This document shows, piece after piece, positions 33,480-42,056 of a stretch of DNA of 57,618 nucleotides. Source of the DNA: Ga0077536 sp943370145 (lineage in GTDB: Bacteria > Pseudomonadota > Gammaproteobacteria > Ga0077536); assembly GCA_943370145.1 (NCBI GenBank), contig CALRPY020000027.1:1-57618 (forward strand), written 5' to 3'. Under the pieces are notes generated by a model. That model worked only from the letters and a program-made list of their open reading frames with translations. It did not search any database and was not told the origin of the DNA. The position numbers and the translations under genes were made by a program. Position 1 is the first letter of the stretch. Each line of letters begins with the position of its first letter.

Positions 33480-36242
33480 TCAGCGCTCCTGCTTCTTCAG
33501 CAGCGCGGCCGCCGTGCACAGCAGTACCGCCGCGGCAGCCAGGATCGGCGGATAGGCGTAGGCGAGATCGGCGAAGCCCAGTTCCTTGGAGAAGGTGCCG
33601 CGCGCGACGTTCAGGAAGTAGGTCGCGGGATAGATCCTGCCGATCAGCGCGCCGAGCCCCTCCAGTGAGGAAACCGGATCGAGCAGGCCCGAGAACTGCA
33701 CGCAGGGCAGCACGCTCAGGATCGCGGTGCCGAACACCGCGGCGATCTGGCTGCGCACGAACGCGGACATCAGGAGGCCGAAGGCCGTCGACGCCATCAC
33801 GTAGATCAGCGCCGCCGCGACCAGCGCCGCGAGACTGCCGCGCACCGGCACGCCGAACAGGAACACGGCAAGCAGCGTCATCAGCACGAAGTTCGCCATG
33901 CCGAGCACGACATACGGCAGCTGCTTGCCGAGCAGGAACTCGAAGCGCGTCACCGGCGTCACGTAGAGATTGACGATGGACCCGAGCTCCTTCTCGCGCA
34001 CCACCGAGAGCGCGGCGAGAATCGACGGGATGAACATCAGCAGCAGCGGCATGATAGCCGGCACCATCGCCGGGATGCTCTCGATCTCGGGGTTGTAGCG
34101 ATAGCGGGTCTCGATGCGGAAGGCCTCGCGCGGGGGCGCGCCGGTCGACTCCAGCGTGCGCGCCCGCTGCCACTGGGTGTGCATCCCCATGGTGTAGGCG
34201 CGCAGCGTCTCGGCGCGCGTCGGCATGGCGCCGTCGATCCACGCCGCGATCCCGACCGGCGTGCCGCGCGCGACGTCACGCGCGAAACCGGGCGGGATCT
34301 CGAGCGCGAGGCCGATCTCTCCGGCGCGCATCCGCCGGTCGAGTTCCTCGTGATTGCGCAGCGGCGGCCGCTGCACGAAATAGCGTGAGCCGGCAAGATT
34401 CGCCACGTAGTCCCGGCTCAGCGCCGTGCCGTCGCGGTCGAGCACCGCAAAGCTCAGTTCGTCGACGTCGAAATTGAAGCCGTAGCCGAGCACGATCATC
34501 AGCAGCGCCGTGCCCAGCACCGCGAGCGCCTGGCGCACGGGATCACGACGCAGCTCCAGCGTCTCGCGCCACGCATAGCTCAGCAGGCGCCACGGATCGA
34601 AGTGCGTGCGCGGGCGGCGCCCGGCGCGGGTCCGCGGCGTGGGAACGGTCGGCGCTTCCGCTGCCCGCGGCGTCCCATCCTCGGCGACGATCGCCGCCTC
34701 CAGATGGGCGATGAACGCTTCCTCCAGCGAAGCCGCACCCCTGGCGCTCGCGATCGCGTCCGGCGCACCGCTGACGAGCACCCGCCCCGCATGCATCAGG
34801 GACACGCGGTCGCAGCGCTCGGCCTCGTTCATGAAGTGCGTGGACACGAAGATCGTCACGCCGTCGCGGCGCGAGAGATCGAGCATGATGCGCCAGAAGC
34901 CGTCGCGCGCGACCGGGTCCACGCCCGAGGTCGGCTCGTCGAGGATCAGCATCTCGGGCGCATGGATCATCGCGACCGCGAGGGACAGTCGCTGCCGCTG
35001 GCCCAGGGGGAGTTCATCCGGCAATTCGTCCAGCACGCCCGCGAGTTCGAAGCGCTCGGCCATGTCGGCGACGCGGCCGGGGATCGCAGCGTCCGGCAAC
35101 GCGAAGATCTTCGCGTGCAGCACGAGATTCTGGCGCACGCTGAGTTCACGGTAGAGCGAGAAGGACTGCGACATGTAGCCAACGCGGCGGCGGGTCGCGA
35201 GGTCGCGCGGGTCCACCGGGTGACCGAACAGTTCGGCGCTGCCCTCGGTCGCCGGCAGGAGCCCCGTCAGCATCTTCATCGTGGTCGTCTTGCCGCAGCC
35301 GTTCGACCCGAGGAAGCCGAAGATCTCGCCGCGCTCGATGCGGAAGCTGACCTTGTCCACCGCGGTGAAGTCACCGAAGCGCATCGTGAGCCCGCGGGCC
35401 TCGATCGCCGGCGCGCCGCCGTCGTGATTGACGTGCGGCGGAATCACCACCGGCCGGTGCCCGGCGCGCTGCGCCGGCGGCAGCAGCGCGACGAAGGCCG
35501 CCTCGAGCGAGTCCGTGCCGGTATCCCGCCGCAGCGTGTCGGGCGCGGCGCTCGCCAGGACACGTCCCTCGTTCATCGCGATCAGCAGATCGAAGCGTGC
35601 GGCTTCCTCCATGTAGGCCGTCGCGATCAGGACGCTCATGCCGGGCCGTCCACCGCGGATATGCGCGACCAGTTCCCAGAAGTGCCGGCGCGACAGCGGG
35701 TCTACGCCGGTCGTCGGTTCGTCGAGCACGAGCAGGTCGGGGTCATGGATCAGCGCGCAGCACAGGCCCAGTTTCTGCTTCATGCCGCCGGACAGCTTGC
35801 CCGCCGGCCGGTCAGCGAAGGGCGCGAGCGCGGTCGCGTCCAGCAGTTCGGCAATGCGCTCCTCGCGCTCGGCGCGCGCCTGCCCGAAGAGTCGCCCGAA
35901 GAAATCGATGTTCTCGCGCACCGACAGCGTCGGGTAGAGATTGCGCCCGAGGCCCTGCGGCATGTACGCGATGCGCGGGCATACACGCTGCCGCTGGCGC
36001 GCGGTGGCCATGTCCGCGCCCAGCACCTCGACCTCGCCCGCCTGCCGCGCGCGCGCGCCGGCCACCAGTGCCAGCAGGCTCGACTTGCCGACGCCGTCCG
36101 GCCCGATCACCCCGACCATCACCGCCGCCGGAATGTCGAGGCTCACGCGATCGAGGGCGAGCGTCGCGCCATAGCGCAGGCTGACCTCGCGCAGACGCGC
36201 GACGGGCGGCGCGGGCCGCGGGCCGGCCGGGTCCGGGATCAT
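33480..36242 (-). CDS. rbbA: Fused double ABC ATPase/ABC-2 permease (RbbA-like)
   Basis: The 920-residue protein carries two ATP-binding domains and a permease. Domain 1 (about 15-245) has Walker A GPDGVGKSS, signature LSGGMKQ and Walker B LLVLDEPTTGVD. Domain 2 (about 285-520) has Walker A GSNGCGKTTT, a degenerate signature LPLGQRQ and Walker B LILDEPTSGVD. The permease (about 550-920) has an N-terminal helix, a periplasmic loop and five C-terminal helices. The length and architecture match RbbA. The substrate is unknown; drug export and ribosome association have been reported for the E. coli protein. It overlaps the membrane fusion gene by 4 bases. Confidence 0.9.
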   Translation of the reverse strand: MIPDPAGPRPAPPVARLREVSLRYGATLALDRVSLDIPAAVMVGVIGPDGVGKSSLLALVAGARARQAGEVEVLGADMATARQRQRVCPRIAYMPQGLGRNLYPTLSVRENIDFFGRLFGQARAEREERIAELLDATALAPFADRPAGKLSGGMKQKLGLCCALIHDPDLLVLDEPTTGVDPLSRRHFWELVAHIRGGRPGMSVLIATAYMEEAARFDLLIAMNEGRVLASAAPDTLRRDTGTDSLEAAFVALLPPAQRAGHRPVVIPPHVNHDGGAPAIEARGLTMRFGDFTAVDKVSFRIERGEIFGFLGSNGCGKTTTMKMLTGLLPATEGSAELFGHPVDPRDLATRRRVGYMSQSFSLYRELSVRQNLVLHAKIFALPDAAIPGRVADMAERFELAGVLDELPDELPLGQRQRLSLAVAMIHAPEMLILDEPTSGVDPVARDGFWRIMLDLSRRDGVTIFVSTHFMNEAERCDRVSLMHAGRVLVSGAPDAIASARGAASLEEAFIAHLEAAIVAEDGTPRAAEAPTVPTPRTRAGRRPRTHFDPWRLLSYAWRETLELRRDPVRQALAVLGTALLMIVLGYGFNFDVDELSFAVLDRDGTALSRDYVANLAGSRYFVQRPPLRNHEELDRRMRAGEIGLALEIPPGFARDVARGTPVGIAAWIDGAMPTRAETLRAYTMGMHTQWQRARTLESTGAPPREAFRIETRYRYNPEIESIPAMVPAIMPLLLMFIPSILAALSVVREKELGSIVNLYVTPVTRFEFLLGKQLPYVVLGMANFVLMTLLAVFLFGVPVRGSLAALVAAALIYVMASTAFGLLMSAFVRSQIAAVFGTAILSVLPCVQFSGLLDPVSSLEGLGALIGRIYPATYFLNVARGTFSKELGFADLAYAYPPILAAAAVLLCTAAALLKKQER

Positions 36243-37312
36243 TGCGGCAGCTTGACCTGCAGTCGCGCCGGCCAGGCCGTCGCCGGGTCCAGCCGCACGT
36301 AGGCCATGCCGGGCAGACCGGTCTTCACCTTGCGGATGTGCTTGCGCAGGAGATCCGCCGGGATCTGCGCCTTCACGCGAAACATCAGCTTCTCGCGTTC
36401 ACTCGCCGTCTCCACGGTCTTCGGCGTGAACTGCGCTTCACTGGCGACGAAGGAAATCTTGGCCGGAATCACCCACTGGGGGGCCGCGTCGAGGATCAGC
36501 CGCACCTCGTCGCCGAGCGTCAGGCGACCGGCGGCGGCGGTCGGCAGGAAGAAGGTCATGTAGACATCGCTGAGATCGATCAGGTTGAGCACCTTGCCGC
36601 CGATCGCGACGACCTCGCCGGGTTCTGCGATGCGGAACTGCACGCGGCCGTCGGCGGGCGCCTTGAGCGACATGTCGTCGAGGTCCTCGAGCACGCGTTC
36701 GAGGTGCGCGCGCGCAGCCGCTTCCGAGGCCTGCGCGCCGCGCACCTGCGACGCGGCGTTGACGACCCCGGCCGCGCTCGCCTCCACCTGGGCCCGCGCC
36801 GCATCGAGCGCGGCCTGCGCGGTCTCGACGCGCGTGCGATCATCGTCGACCGCTTGCGGCGAGATGAATTTCTTCTCCTGCAGGCCGAGCGAACGCGACA
36901 GCTGCGTCTGGGCCGACCTGAGTTCGGCCGCGCGCTGGGCGACAGTCGCCTGCGCGGCAATCCGCTCACTCTCGCGCTGCGCCAGCAGGCTGCGCGCAGT
37001 GGCGACCGCGCTGCCGGCCTGCTGGAGTTCGGCCTCGGCCTGCCGTCGCTGTGCCTCGAGCTGGTCGGGATCCAGCATCGCGACGACCTGTCCGGCCTGC
37101 ACGAAATCACCCTCGTCCACCAGCACCTCGCTGATCCGGCCCGCGGTGCGCGCCGCGACGTCGATCTCCACGGCCTCGATCCGGCCATTGCCGCTGGCGA
37201 GCCCGTCGTCCTGCTCGCGCAGCAGGCCGCGCTGCCACGCGAGGAACACGAGGCCGGCAAGCACCACGGCAACGAATGCCGCGGCCAGCGATTTCCCGGA
37301 CTGCGATGACAA
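36239..37312 (-). CDS. HlyD-family membrane fusion protein (YhiI-like)
   Basis: The 357-residue periplasmic adaptor has an N-terminal membrane anchor (about 8-25), a biotinyl-lipoyl-like half (AARTAGRISEVLVDEGDFVQAGQVVAMLDP near residue 50) and a long coiled coil (about 80-205). The second lipoyl half (LKAPADGRVQFRIAEPGEVVAIGG near 220) and a beta-barrel follow. No ATG is present in frame; a TTG at 37312 lies after GAGGAGGA at proper spacing and is the likely start. It leads the three-gene exporter operon and is read divergently from a thioesterase. Confidence 0.88.
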   Translation of the reverse strand: MSSQSGKSLAAAFVAVVLAGLVFLAWQRGLLREQDDGLASGNGRIEAVEIDVAARTAGRISEVLVDEGDFVQAGQVVAMLDPDQLEAQRRQAEAELQQAGSAVATARSLLAQRESERIAAQATVAQRAAELRSAQTQLSRSLGLQEKKFISPQAVDDDRTRVETAQAALDAARAQVEASAAGVVNAASQVRGAQASEAAARAHLERVLEDLDDMSLKAPADGRVQFRIAEPGEVVAIGGKVLNLIDLSDVYMTFFLPTAAAGRLTLGDEVRLILDAAPQWVIPAKISFVASEAQFTPKTVETASEREKLMFRVKAQIPADLLRKHIRKVKTGLPGMAYVRLDPATAWPARLQVKLPQ

Positions 37313-37453
37313 GGGGATCCTCCTCGATGGATGCTTCTGCTCTTCCGGCAATGGTACGTTACGGGCGGGTCCGGGCGCGCGTATCCGGGCGGTGCCTGGG
37401 CCGGGTCGGGGGGCCGCACGCCGGCTCAAGGGCACACTTTTGAAGAGGACGAG

Positions 37454-37867
37454 ATGAGCTACCGTTACCACACACGCGTGCGCTACGGCGAATGCGATCA
37501 GCAGGGCGTCGTGTTCAATGCGAACTACATGGTCTACATGGACGACGCGGGCGAGCAGTGGATCAGCAGCCTCGCACCGGACGGCAACTTCAAGTCACTG
37601 GACTGGGACTGGATGGTCGTGCGCTCGGTGCTGGAATGGCAGGGGCCGGCCCACTTCGGCGAGATACTCACGGTGGAAGTCGGCGTCGTGCGCTACGGCA
37701 ACACCTCCTTCGACCTCGGTTTCGTCGGCACGGTGGCGGGGCGGCCGGTCTTCACCGCGCGCACGACCTGCGTCAGCGTGACGCCGGTGACGCTCGTGAA
37801 AAGCCCGATGCCGGCGCACGTGCGCGAAAAGCTTGGACCGGCGACGGCGATGACCGTGCCGCAATGA
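37454..37867 (+). CDS. 4-hydroxybenzoyl-CoA-type hotdog thioesterase
   Basis: The 137-residue hotdog protein carries RVRYGECDQQGVVFNANYMVYMDDA at residues about 8-32, the YbgC/4-HBT active-site motif with catalytic Asp15. AGAGGAC precedes the ATG. It would hydrolyse acyl-CoA thioesters. It is divergent from the exporter operon and followed by the composite repeat. No direct functional partner is adjacent. Confidence 0.85.
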   Translation: MSYRYHTRVRYGECDQQGVVFNANYMVYMDDAGEQWISSLAPDGNFKSLDWDWMVVRSVLEWQGPAHFGEILTVEVGVVRYGNTSFDLGFVGTVAGRPVFTARTTCVSVTPVTLVKSPMPAHVREKLGPATAMTVPQ

Positions 37868-37898
37868 CATTGCGCATTCCCCGCGCGCGGGGAGACTT

Positions 37899-38331
37899 CT
37901 TCGCCTCTCCCGCCCAGGGCTGACTCTTGGTCACATTTGAACGCGGGTGCCGGTGTTCACGTGCTGTTGGGCCACCGAGAACACCGATAACACCGGGATT
38001 TTTCAAGTGGCGCTGAGCCAGCGATCGACGGCGTGGCCATTGCCCGGACCACGCTCAAACAAGCGACTTCTCCGTGTCCTCCGTGCTCTCCGTGGTCAAC
38101 ATTCGGCGCCGGTTGCCGCGGCAACGCCGGGTTTCACCACGGAGAGCACGGAGGACACGGAGAAGAACGGTGAATGGCGGAATGCGCCTCGGCCGTGGCG
38201 ATGCCGGCCGGGCGGCACCTGCCCACCCGACCCTCTCGGTGTTCTCGGTGTTCTCGGTGGCCCATCAAGGTCTGTACCCTGGTACCCGCATTCAAATGTG
38301 ACCAAGAGACAGCCCGCTCCGGGAGAGGTGA
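37899..38331. repeat. Composite nested inverted-repeat element
   Basis: The element has outer arms at 37899-37997 and 38230-38331 that are imperfect inverted copies of the arm repeat plus caccgagaa words. Inside them lies a perfect 30-bp inverted repeat (38067-38096 with 38136-38165), with a TTGCCGCGGCAA palindrome at 38113-38124 between. No coding frame with family similarity was found. It fills nearly the whole gap 37868-38343 and stops 12 bases before the beta-subunit stop codon. It looks like a non-autonomous mobile or structural element. Confidence 0.75.
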
Positions 38332-38343
38332 CCACTTCGCCGA

Positions 38344-40623
38344 TCAGACCACCTCTTCCAGCGGGCCTTCCGACGCGAAGCGACGCAGCACGTTCTCGGT
38401 GATGCGCGAGACATTGTTCGCATAGCCGTTCCACGACAGGCTCCCGCACCAGGCCATCGACGACGCACTGAACACCGCGCCGCCGTTCCTCGTGGTGGCG
38501 TAGGCGATGTCGGCGCGCACCAGCGGATTGTCGCGACCGGTGATGCCGGGGTAGGCGAAGTACTGGTCCTCGGGGACGAGCATCGCGCTCGCGGTGTGCC
38601 CGTGCGACGCCGCGAGCAGCATCGTGTTCGGCGGTGATCCCAGGCTGTAGTCCACGCGATCCATCTCGAGACCGGCGGCGCCGCCATTGACGAGCCCGAA
38701 GTCGCCGATCACCTCGTCCGGTCCGACACCGTCCATGATCCACGCGACGCGCGGGTCGCGCGCGTCGGGCAGCTGGTGGTAACCGGCGGACACGTCCAGT
38801 CCGTGCGAAGTGTAGCCCGTGCCCCAGATCTTCTGCGGCGCGCGCGCGCGATGGCGCCAGATGCCGCCGCGCTCCCCGGTGGTGCTGTGATAGAGCTCGC
38901 CGGGTCGCGCGCGCCAGGCCTGGTCGCCGCTCTCGCCCTTGCGCACTTCGATGAGCCACGGCTTCTGCGGGTGCTGGCTCGTGATCCAGTAGAAGCCGTT
39001 CGCGCCGAGATACATGCCGCGACCACCGGACGCGAAGTACTGTTCGTAGGCGTCCAGCATCTGCGAGGAACTGTACTCGGCGTGCGAAGGCGAGATGACG
39101 ACCGCGTAACGTCGCAGCAGCGCCGCACCTTCGGCATGGACGTCGTGGTCGGTGATGATGTCGAAGGCGAAGCCCTTGGCCGTCAGCCAGTCGACGAGGT
39201 GCAGGTCTGCCGGGAACTGCCACACCGAGCCGAACTCGTGCCGATAGTCCGGCCGCAGGTTGAGTATCGGCCGGCGCCAGCTGCTGTAGGCGCAACCGCG
39301 GCCGTCGCGGTGGTAGTCGTAGGTCGACATGCCGAATTCCGGCGTGGCGTCGAGTTCGAGATCGATGTCGTCCAGCGTCGTCAGCACGCCCATCACCGAC
39401 TGGCCGGTCGCCGCATTCTGCAGCACCTGCGAGTTCGCGTAGGCCATGTAGCTGAAGGTCGGGATGACGAGCGCGATCCGCGCGGTCGCCACGCCCTTCG
39501 GCGGCACGACGAAGAACGGCACGCGGTCTGTAGCGCCGCCCTGCTCCAGCTTCAGCGCGTACGCGCCGCTGGCCAGATTCTCCGGAATGGCCAGCGTCAG
39601 CGACTTCTCCCAGCGACAGTCGTCGAGGCTGTCCTCGTGGAACCACATCGCGCCGTACTGTTCGGGACAGTGCACGAAGTGTTCTTCGACGCCATCCCAG
39701 TTCCAGCCGGTCATGCCGCGATCCGGCTGGTTCACGCAGCGGCCGTCGAAACCGTTGCCGCTGACGTCGACGACGGCATCGGTGCCGATGCCACGCCGGG
39801 TGGTGCCGGCAGCGAAGTCCCAGCGCGCCCGGGCCCCGGCCACCCCGCCGCCGGCGTGCAGCGCGCAGACCTCGGTGTCGGTGAGCGCGCAATCCCAGAA
39901 CGCGGGATCGTCGATCTTGCCGTTGTACAGGGCGACGACGCGCGGATTGGAGGCCGCGCGCTCACCGAGCCCGGCGATGATCACCGGCGATCCATTGATC
40001 CTCGCCACCCCCGGCAGCGTGGCCAGCGGGGCGTGGACGGTGACGTCGGAGTCGAGGTCCACCATGCGGCCGAAGCGGCTGTTGACGCTGTTCAGCGTGA
40101 CGACCTGCGACAGCGAAACGCTCCTGGCCTGCGCGTCGAGCGTGACGGCCACCGAGTACCAGACCTCGGGAAACAGCGGCTTCGACGACACGATGCGGGT
40201 GCGCTCGTCGCCGTCACCGGCCACGAAGACGAGATACCCGTCCTCGATCATCAGCGCCCAGCCGGCCCCGTCGGCCTCCGACCAGCGGCTGATCACGCCC
40301 TGGCGCTTCGCCGGCGTCGTCGCCCACAGATGGAGATGCAGCGTCATGCCCTGACGACCGCCGAGCAGGCCGCTCGGGTCCGGCACGACGACATGGCCGC
40401 CGAGCTGGGTGAACTGCTTCGTCGCCCGGTATTCGCCGTCGAGCGCGCAGGGGACCGGTTCTTCCCTGTAGCCCGGGCCGGCCGGATTCGGGTCGCCGTG
40501 AATCAGGCGCACGAGGCTCGCGCGCCAGGCGCCGGCCTGCGGGCTGCTGACGAAGAAATCGAGTGTCTCGCCGGGGCGTACGTTGGGACGGTCGCAGTAC
40601 GCGCGGATCTGGGCGAGCTTCAT
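38344..40623 (-). CDS. N,N-dimethylformamidase-like beta (large) subunit, copy 2
   Basis: The 759-residue protein is a diverged paralogue of 2537-4807 with the same layout: N-terminal beta-rich domain, LamG-like domain (VALYNGKIDDPAFWD near residue 235) and a C-terminal amidotransferase-like catalytic domain. SYMAYAN, STYDYHRDGRG, SPSHAEYSS and MYLGANGFYW match copy 1, giving likely iron ligands Y395, Y435 and E516. The start overlaps the alpha-subunit stop by 4 bases. It ends a 10-kb run of same-strand genes including P450, glutamine-synthetase-like and PuuD-like genes, so its substrate is probably an N-substituted amide made or used in that pathway. Confidence 0.85.
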   Translation of the reverse strand: MKLAQIRAYCDRPNVRPGETLDFFVSSPQAGAWRASLVRLIHGDPNPAGPGYREEPVPCALDGEYRATKQFTQLGGHVVVPDPSGLLGGRQGMTLHLHLWATTPAKRQGVISRWSEADGAGWALMIEDGYLVFVAGDGDERTRIVSSKPLFPEVWYSVAVTLDAQARSVSLSQVVTLNSVNSRFGRMVDLDSDVTVHAPLATLPGVARINGSPVIIAGLGERAASNPRVVALYNGKIDDPAFWDCALTDTEVCALHAGGGVAGARARWDFAAGTTRRGIGTDAVVDVSGNGFDGRCVNQPDRGMTGWNWDGVEEHFVHCPEQYGAMWFHEDSLDDCRWEKSLTLAIPENLASGAYALKLEQGGATDRVPFFVVPPKGVATARIALVIPTFSYMAYANSQVLQNAATGQSVMGVLTTLDDIDLELDATPEFGMSTYDYHRDGRGCAYSSWRRPILNLRPDYRHEFGSVWQFPADLHLVDWLTAKGFAFDIITDHDVHAEGAALLRRYAVVISPSHAEYSSSQMLDAYEQYFASGGRGMYLGANGFYWITSQHPQKPWLIEVRKGESGDQAWRARPGELYHSTTGERGGIWRHRARAPQKIWGTGYTSHGLDVSAGYHQLPDARDPRVAWIMDGVGPDEVIGDFGLVNGGAAGLEMDRVDYSLGSPPNTMLLAASHGHTASAMLVPEDQYFAYPGITGRDNPLVRADIAYATTRNGGAVFSASSMAWCGSLSWNGYANNVSRITENVLRRFASEGPLEEVV

Positions 40624-41024
40624 GCCTGCTCTCCCTGGTCGCCAGCCGCGATGAGGCCGAGCTTCGCGAGCCGCTCCATGAACACGGCGTGCACGGCCTC
40701 GCGCTCGCTCGCGTAGCTGCGGTCCTCGAAGATGGTGGGCGGCGTGCCGCGCGCGCGCATGACGCCCAGGCGATACTGGCGGTAGGGCTGTTCCGCGTAG
40801 GCGAAGGACTTGCCGTCGGTCGGCATGTAGTGCAGGTGGTTCAGCACGTCCTGCAGCGCATGGCTGTGCGGGGTATCGCCGCCGCGCGGGTCTTCGCGGT
40901 GCTCGGCGATCAGCGCCGCGTCGACCAGCGGCGCAAGTTGCCGCTGCCGGGTGCGGGCGAAGAAGTCCATGAAGTCCGCGGTCTTGTCGCGGTAGTCGTT
41001 CGGGTTTCTGACAGGCACGCGCAT
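40620..41024 (-). CDS. N,N-dimethylformamidase-like alpha (small) subunit, copy 2
   Basis: The 134-residue protein is close to the usual DMFase alpha length and resembles the small subunit at 2183-2527: LIAEHREDP, DVLNHLHY, YRQYRLGVMRARG and EREAVHAVFMERL. It overlaps the large-subunit start by 4 bases, so the two chains are translated together. A palindrome lies about 110 bases upstream. It should form an alpha-beta complex with copy 2 of the large subunit. Confidence 0.8.
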   Translation of the reverse strand: MRVPVRNPNDYRDKTADFMDFFARTRQRQLAPLVDAALIAEHREDPRGGDTPHSHALQDVLNHLHYMPTDGKSFAYAEQPYRQYRLGVMRARGTPPTIFEDRSYASEREAVHAVFMERLAKLGLIAAGDQGEQA

Positions 41025-41134
41025 TTCCCTCTGTAGTCACGGCGGATGCGCGAACACGCGCAAGCGACGTGCCAGCTGGCGCCGTAGCGGAATCAGTGGT
41101 TTGGCGCGGAAGGACCCTTGGCCTTGCTGCAAAT

Positions 41135-41152
41135 CTGCAGCGGCCGCTGCAG
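41135..41152. promoter_or_regulatory. Perfect 18-bp palindrome upstream of the second DMFase-like operon
   Basis: CTGCAGCGGCCGCTGCAG is a perfect palindrome about 111 bases upstream of the alpha-subunit start, between it and the PuuD-like gene. It could be an operator or a terminator stem for the upstream operon; no T run follows on either strand. Confidence 0.35.
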
Positions 41153-41227
41153 CTTCGCCGGTGGCACCGCTAGTCCGTGAACGAAAGTGCGCCGTGGCCC
41201 TTACGCGGCAGGCGCGGATACGTCCGT

Positions 41228-41268
41228 CGAGAAAAGGTGTCAGATTTCAAATCTGACACCTTTTGTCG
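41228..41268. repeat. 41-bp-type palindrome, copy 6
   Basis: Arms of about 20 bases pair with one mismatch around a central C. It lies just downstream of the PuuD-like gene and separates it from the DMFase-like pair. Confidence 0.85.
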
Positions 41269-41278
41269 TTCCGTCGCG

Positions 41279-42049
41279 TCAATCGAAGGGCAGGCGCCGC
41301 GCGCGGTGGGCGCGCACCGCGTCGCCGAAGGCCGTGAAGAGTTTCACCGAATCCTCGTTCGCCGACGCCTTCCATTCGGGGTGCCACTGCGTGCCGAGCG
41401 CGAAGGTCATCGCACCACGCACCGACACCGCCTCGATGATGCCGTCCGGCGCGACCGCTTCGACCTCGAGTCCGTCGGCCAGCCGCGCGATCCCCTGGCG
41501 ATGCAGCGAGTTGACCATGGTCTCGGCCTTGCCGAGCACGCGCGAGAGCATGCCGCCTGCGGTCACGCGGATGGCGTGCACCGGACCGTAGCGCACGTCG
41601 ATGTCGTCGACTTCGCGCACGCGGTGATCGAGTCGGCCGGGCTTGCGCTGCAGCTCGGCCTCGAGCGTGCCGCCGAGCGCGACGTTCAGTTCCTGGAAGC
41701 CGCGGCAGATGCAGAACATCGGCAGTTCGCGCGCGATGCAGGCGCGGATCAGGCGCAGCGTCAGGTCGTCGCGCACGAGATCATAGGGTTCGTGCTCGGC
41801 GCTGGGCGCTTCTCCGTAGTGGGGCGGATGCACGTTCGACACGGCGCCCGTCATCAGGATGCCGTCGAGGTGATCGAGCACCGCGTCGATGTCGACGGTG
41901 TCCGCCATCGCCGGAATCACGACCGGGATGCAGCCCGCCACCTCGGCGACGGCGCGCAGGTACTTGTCGCCGACCGAGTGGTACAGGTGTCCGCCGTCGA
42001 GGCGGGTGTCGGCCGGAAAGCCGACCAGCGGTCGCGGGTTCGTCGCCAT
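41279..42049 (-). CDS. Gamma-glutamyl-amine hydrolase, PuuD-like (peptidase C26)
   Basis: The 256-residue class I amidotransferase-like protein matches PuuD, which hydrolyses gamma-glutamyl-GABA and similar gamma-glutamyl amides. The nucleophile is C115 in FCICRGFQELNVALGG, and the His-Glu pair lies in LGTQWHPEW near residue 220. It is 7 bases downstream of the activator gene and in line with the glutamine-synthetase-like genes, which are candidates for making its substrate. This pairing mirrors the Puu polyamine pathway, but the other Puu enzymes are missing. Confidence 0.88.
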   Translation of the reverse strand: MATNPRPLVGFPADTRLDGGHLYHSVGDKYLRAVAEVAGCIPVVIPAMADTVDIDAVLDHLDGILMTGAVSNVHPPHYGEAPSAEHEPYDLVRDDLTLRLIRACIARELPMFCICRGFQELNVALGGTLEAELQRKPGRLDHRVREVDDIDVRYGPVHAIRVTAGGMLSRVLGKAETMVNSLHRQGIARLADGLEVEAVAPDGIIEAVSVRGAMTFALGTQWHPEWKASANEDSVKLFTAFGDAVRAHRARRLPFD

Positions 42050-42056
42050 GCCGGGA

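Noticed and set aside
36239..37471. Longer HlyD frame without ATG suspected of being frameshifted
   Set aside because: A TTG at 37312 with a strong ribosome site and a normal membrane-anchor sequence explains the gene without a frameshift.
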